Positions 4,927-5,113 of a stretch of 5,113 bases of DNA are shown here, piece by piece. The notes under the pieces are model-generated. The model saw only the letters and a list, made by a program, of their open reading frames with translations. It did not search any database and was not told the origin of the DNA. Made by a program: the position numbers and the translations under genes. The DNA is from Chloroflexota bacterium. GTDB taxonomy: Bacteria; Chloroflexota; Dehalococcoidia; GIF9; AB-539-J10. The DNA lies in NCBI GenBank assembly GCA_015222295.1, contig JADFUZ010000142.1, positions 1 to 5,113 on the forward strand, read 5' to 3'. Numbering within the stretch: position 1 is the stretch's first letter; each line of letters begins with the position of its first letter.

Positions 4927-4932
4927 CCTCCT
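4927..4932 (-). promoter_or_regulatory. Shine-Dalgarno site of the DUF5320 gene
   Basis: The minus strand reads AGGAGG within AAAGGAGGTGG, 6 bases before the ATG at 4918-4920. It lies in the 39-base gap after the upstream Gly-rich gene and is the strongest ribosome site in the window. Confidence 0.8.
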
Positions 4933-4959
4933 TTACTTTTGCTAGACCTGTCACATTCG

Positions 4960-5113
4960 CTACCATTCGTAAGGATACTCCCTGCCATAGCCGCGGTAGG
5001 GATACCCGAACCCATACCCCCCGTAAGGCTGTCCATAAGGCGCCCCGTACCCGGGCCAGCCCCAGGCAGACGGACCGCCCCCACCAGACCAACCCCTTCC
5101 CCAACCCATACCA
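4960..5113 (-). CDS. Gly/Tyr/Trp-rich DUF5320-like protein (partial, N-terminus outside window)
   Basis: The last 50 codons of a gene that starts beyond the right edge, ending at the TAG at 4960-4962. The frame whose codons occupy 4960-5112 reads GMGWGRGWSGGGGPSAWGWP and goes on to a YGAPYGQPYGGYGFGYPYRG stretch, ending YPYEW. I chose it over two other open frames because its Gly/Tyr/Pro/Trp composition and its YGAPYG motif match the next gene (YGAPYGYPSG). The other frames give Val/Leu/Arg-rich proteins like nothing nearby, and one of them would run into the next ribosome site. It probably belongs to the same DUF5320-type group but lacks the coiled-coil tail. No cysteine is visible in this part. 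Function is unknown; the position at the head of the visible operon suggests an accessory role. The sequence before the window would show whether an MPxxDGTGP start is present. Confidence 0.75.
   Translation of the reverse strand, partial: GMGWGRGWSGGGGPSAWGWPGYGAPYGQPYGGYGFGYPYRGYGREYPYEW

Noticed and set aside
4875..5104. Two alternative minus-strand frames at the right edge (4875-5084 and 4907-5104)
   Set aside because: They run through the strong ribosome site and into the start of the next gene, and their composition is unlike the neighbours. The frame ending at 4960 gives a Gly/Tyr-rich protein related to the next gene.

Overview
The window reads as a slice of one long minus-strand operon. 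Ten genes, eight complete and one cut at each end, lie head to tail with gaps of 1 to 39 bases. I see no promoter, terminator or stretch over 300 bases without a gene. The families present are two ferredoxin-containing MinD-type ATPases, an Mrp-type ATPase, two NifX-like cluster-binding proteins, an IscU/NifU-type scaffold and several Gly/Met-rich DUF5320-type proteins. This set is typical of strict anaerobes such as Dehalococcoidia-type Chloroflexota, Desulfobacterota and methanogens. With mid-range GC and good Shine-Dalgarno sites I favour an uncultured anaerobic bacterium, possibly Chloroflexota, but the phylum is an inference.

In transcription order (right to left) the upstream half (5113-3486) encodes small proteins. 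These are the C-terminal end of a Gly/Tyr/Trp-rich protein, a DUF5320 protein with a C-terminal coiled coil, a NifX-like domain fused to a Gly-Met-Arg tail and a similar coiled coil, an FmdB-type zinc ribbon, and a protein joining a DUF5320-like head to a Cys-rich ribbon. The downstream half (3484-1) encodes two related but distinct MinD/ParA-fold ATPases, each with two [4Fe-4S] motifs, a stand-alone NifX-like protein, an Mrp/NBP35-family ATPase, and the start of an IscU/NifU-type scaffold.

The layout resembles the orange protein (ORP) operons of Desulfovibrio, where MinD-type ferredoxin ATPases, an Mrp and a NifX-like protein that carries a Mo-Cu-S cluster work together. The most economical reading is a cytoplasmic system that builds, holds or moves an Fe-S or other metal-sulfur cluster: the scaffold and NifX-like proteins would hold the cluster, the ATPases would drive transfer or remodelling, and the small Cys- and Gly-rich proteins would be accessory or metal-handling parts. 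No target enzyme is encoded here, so the final client is unknown. The main oddities are the NifX-DUF5320-like fusion, an Mrp without its usual CxxC cluster motif, coiled coils shared by neighbouring genes, and GTG starts on all three ATPases.
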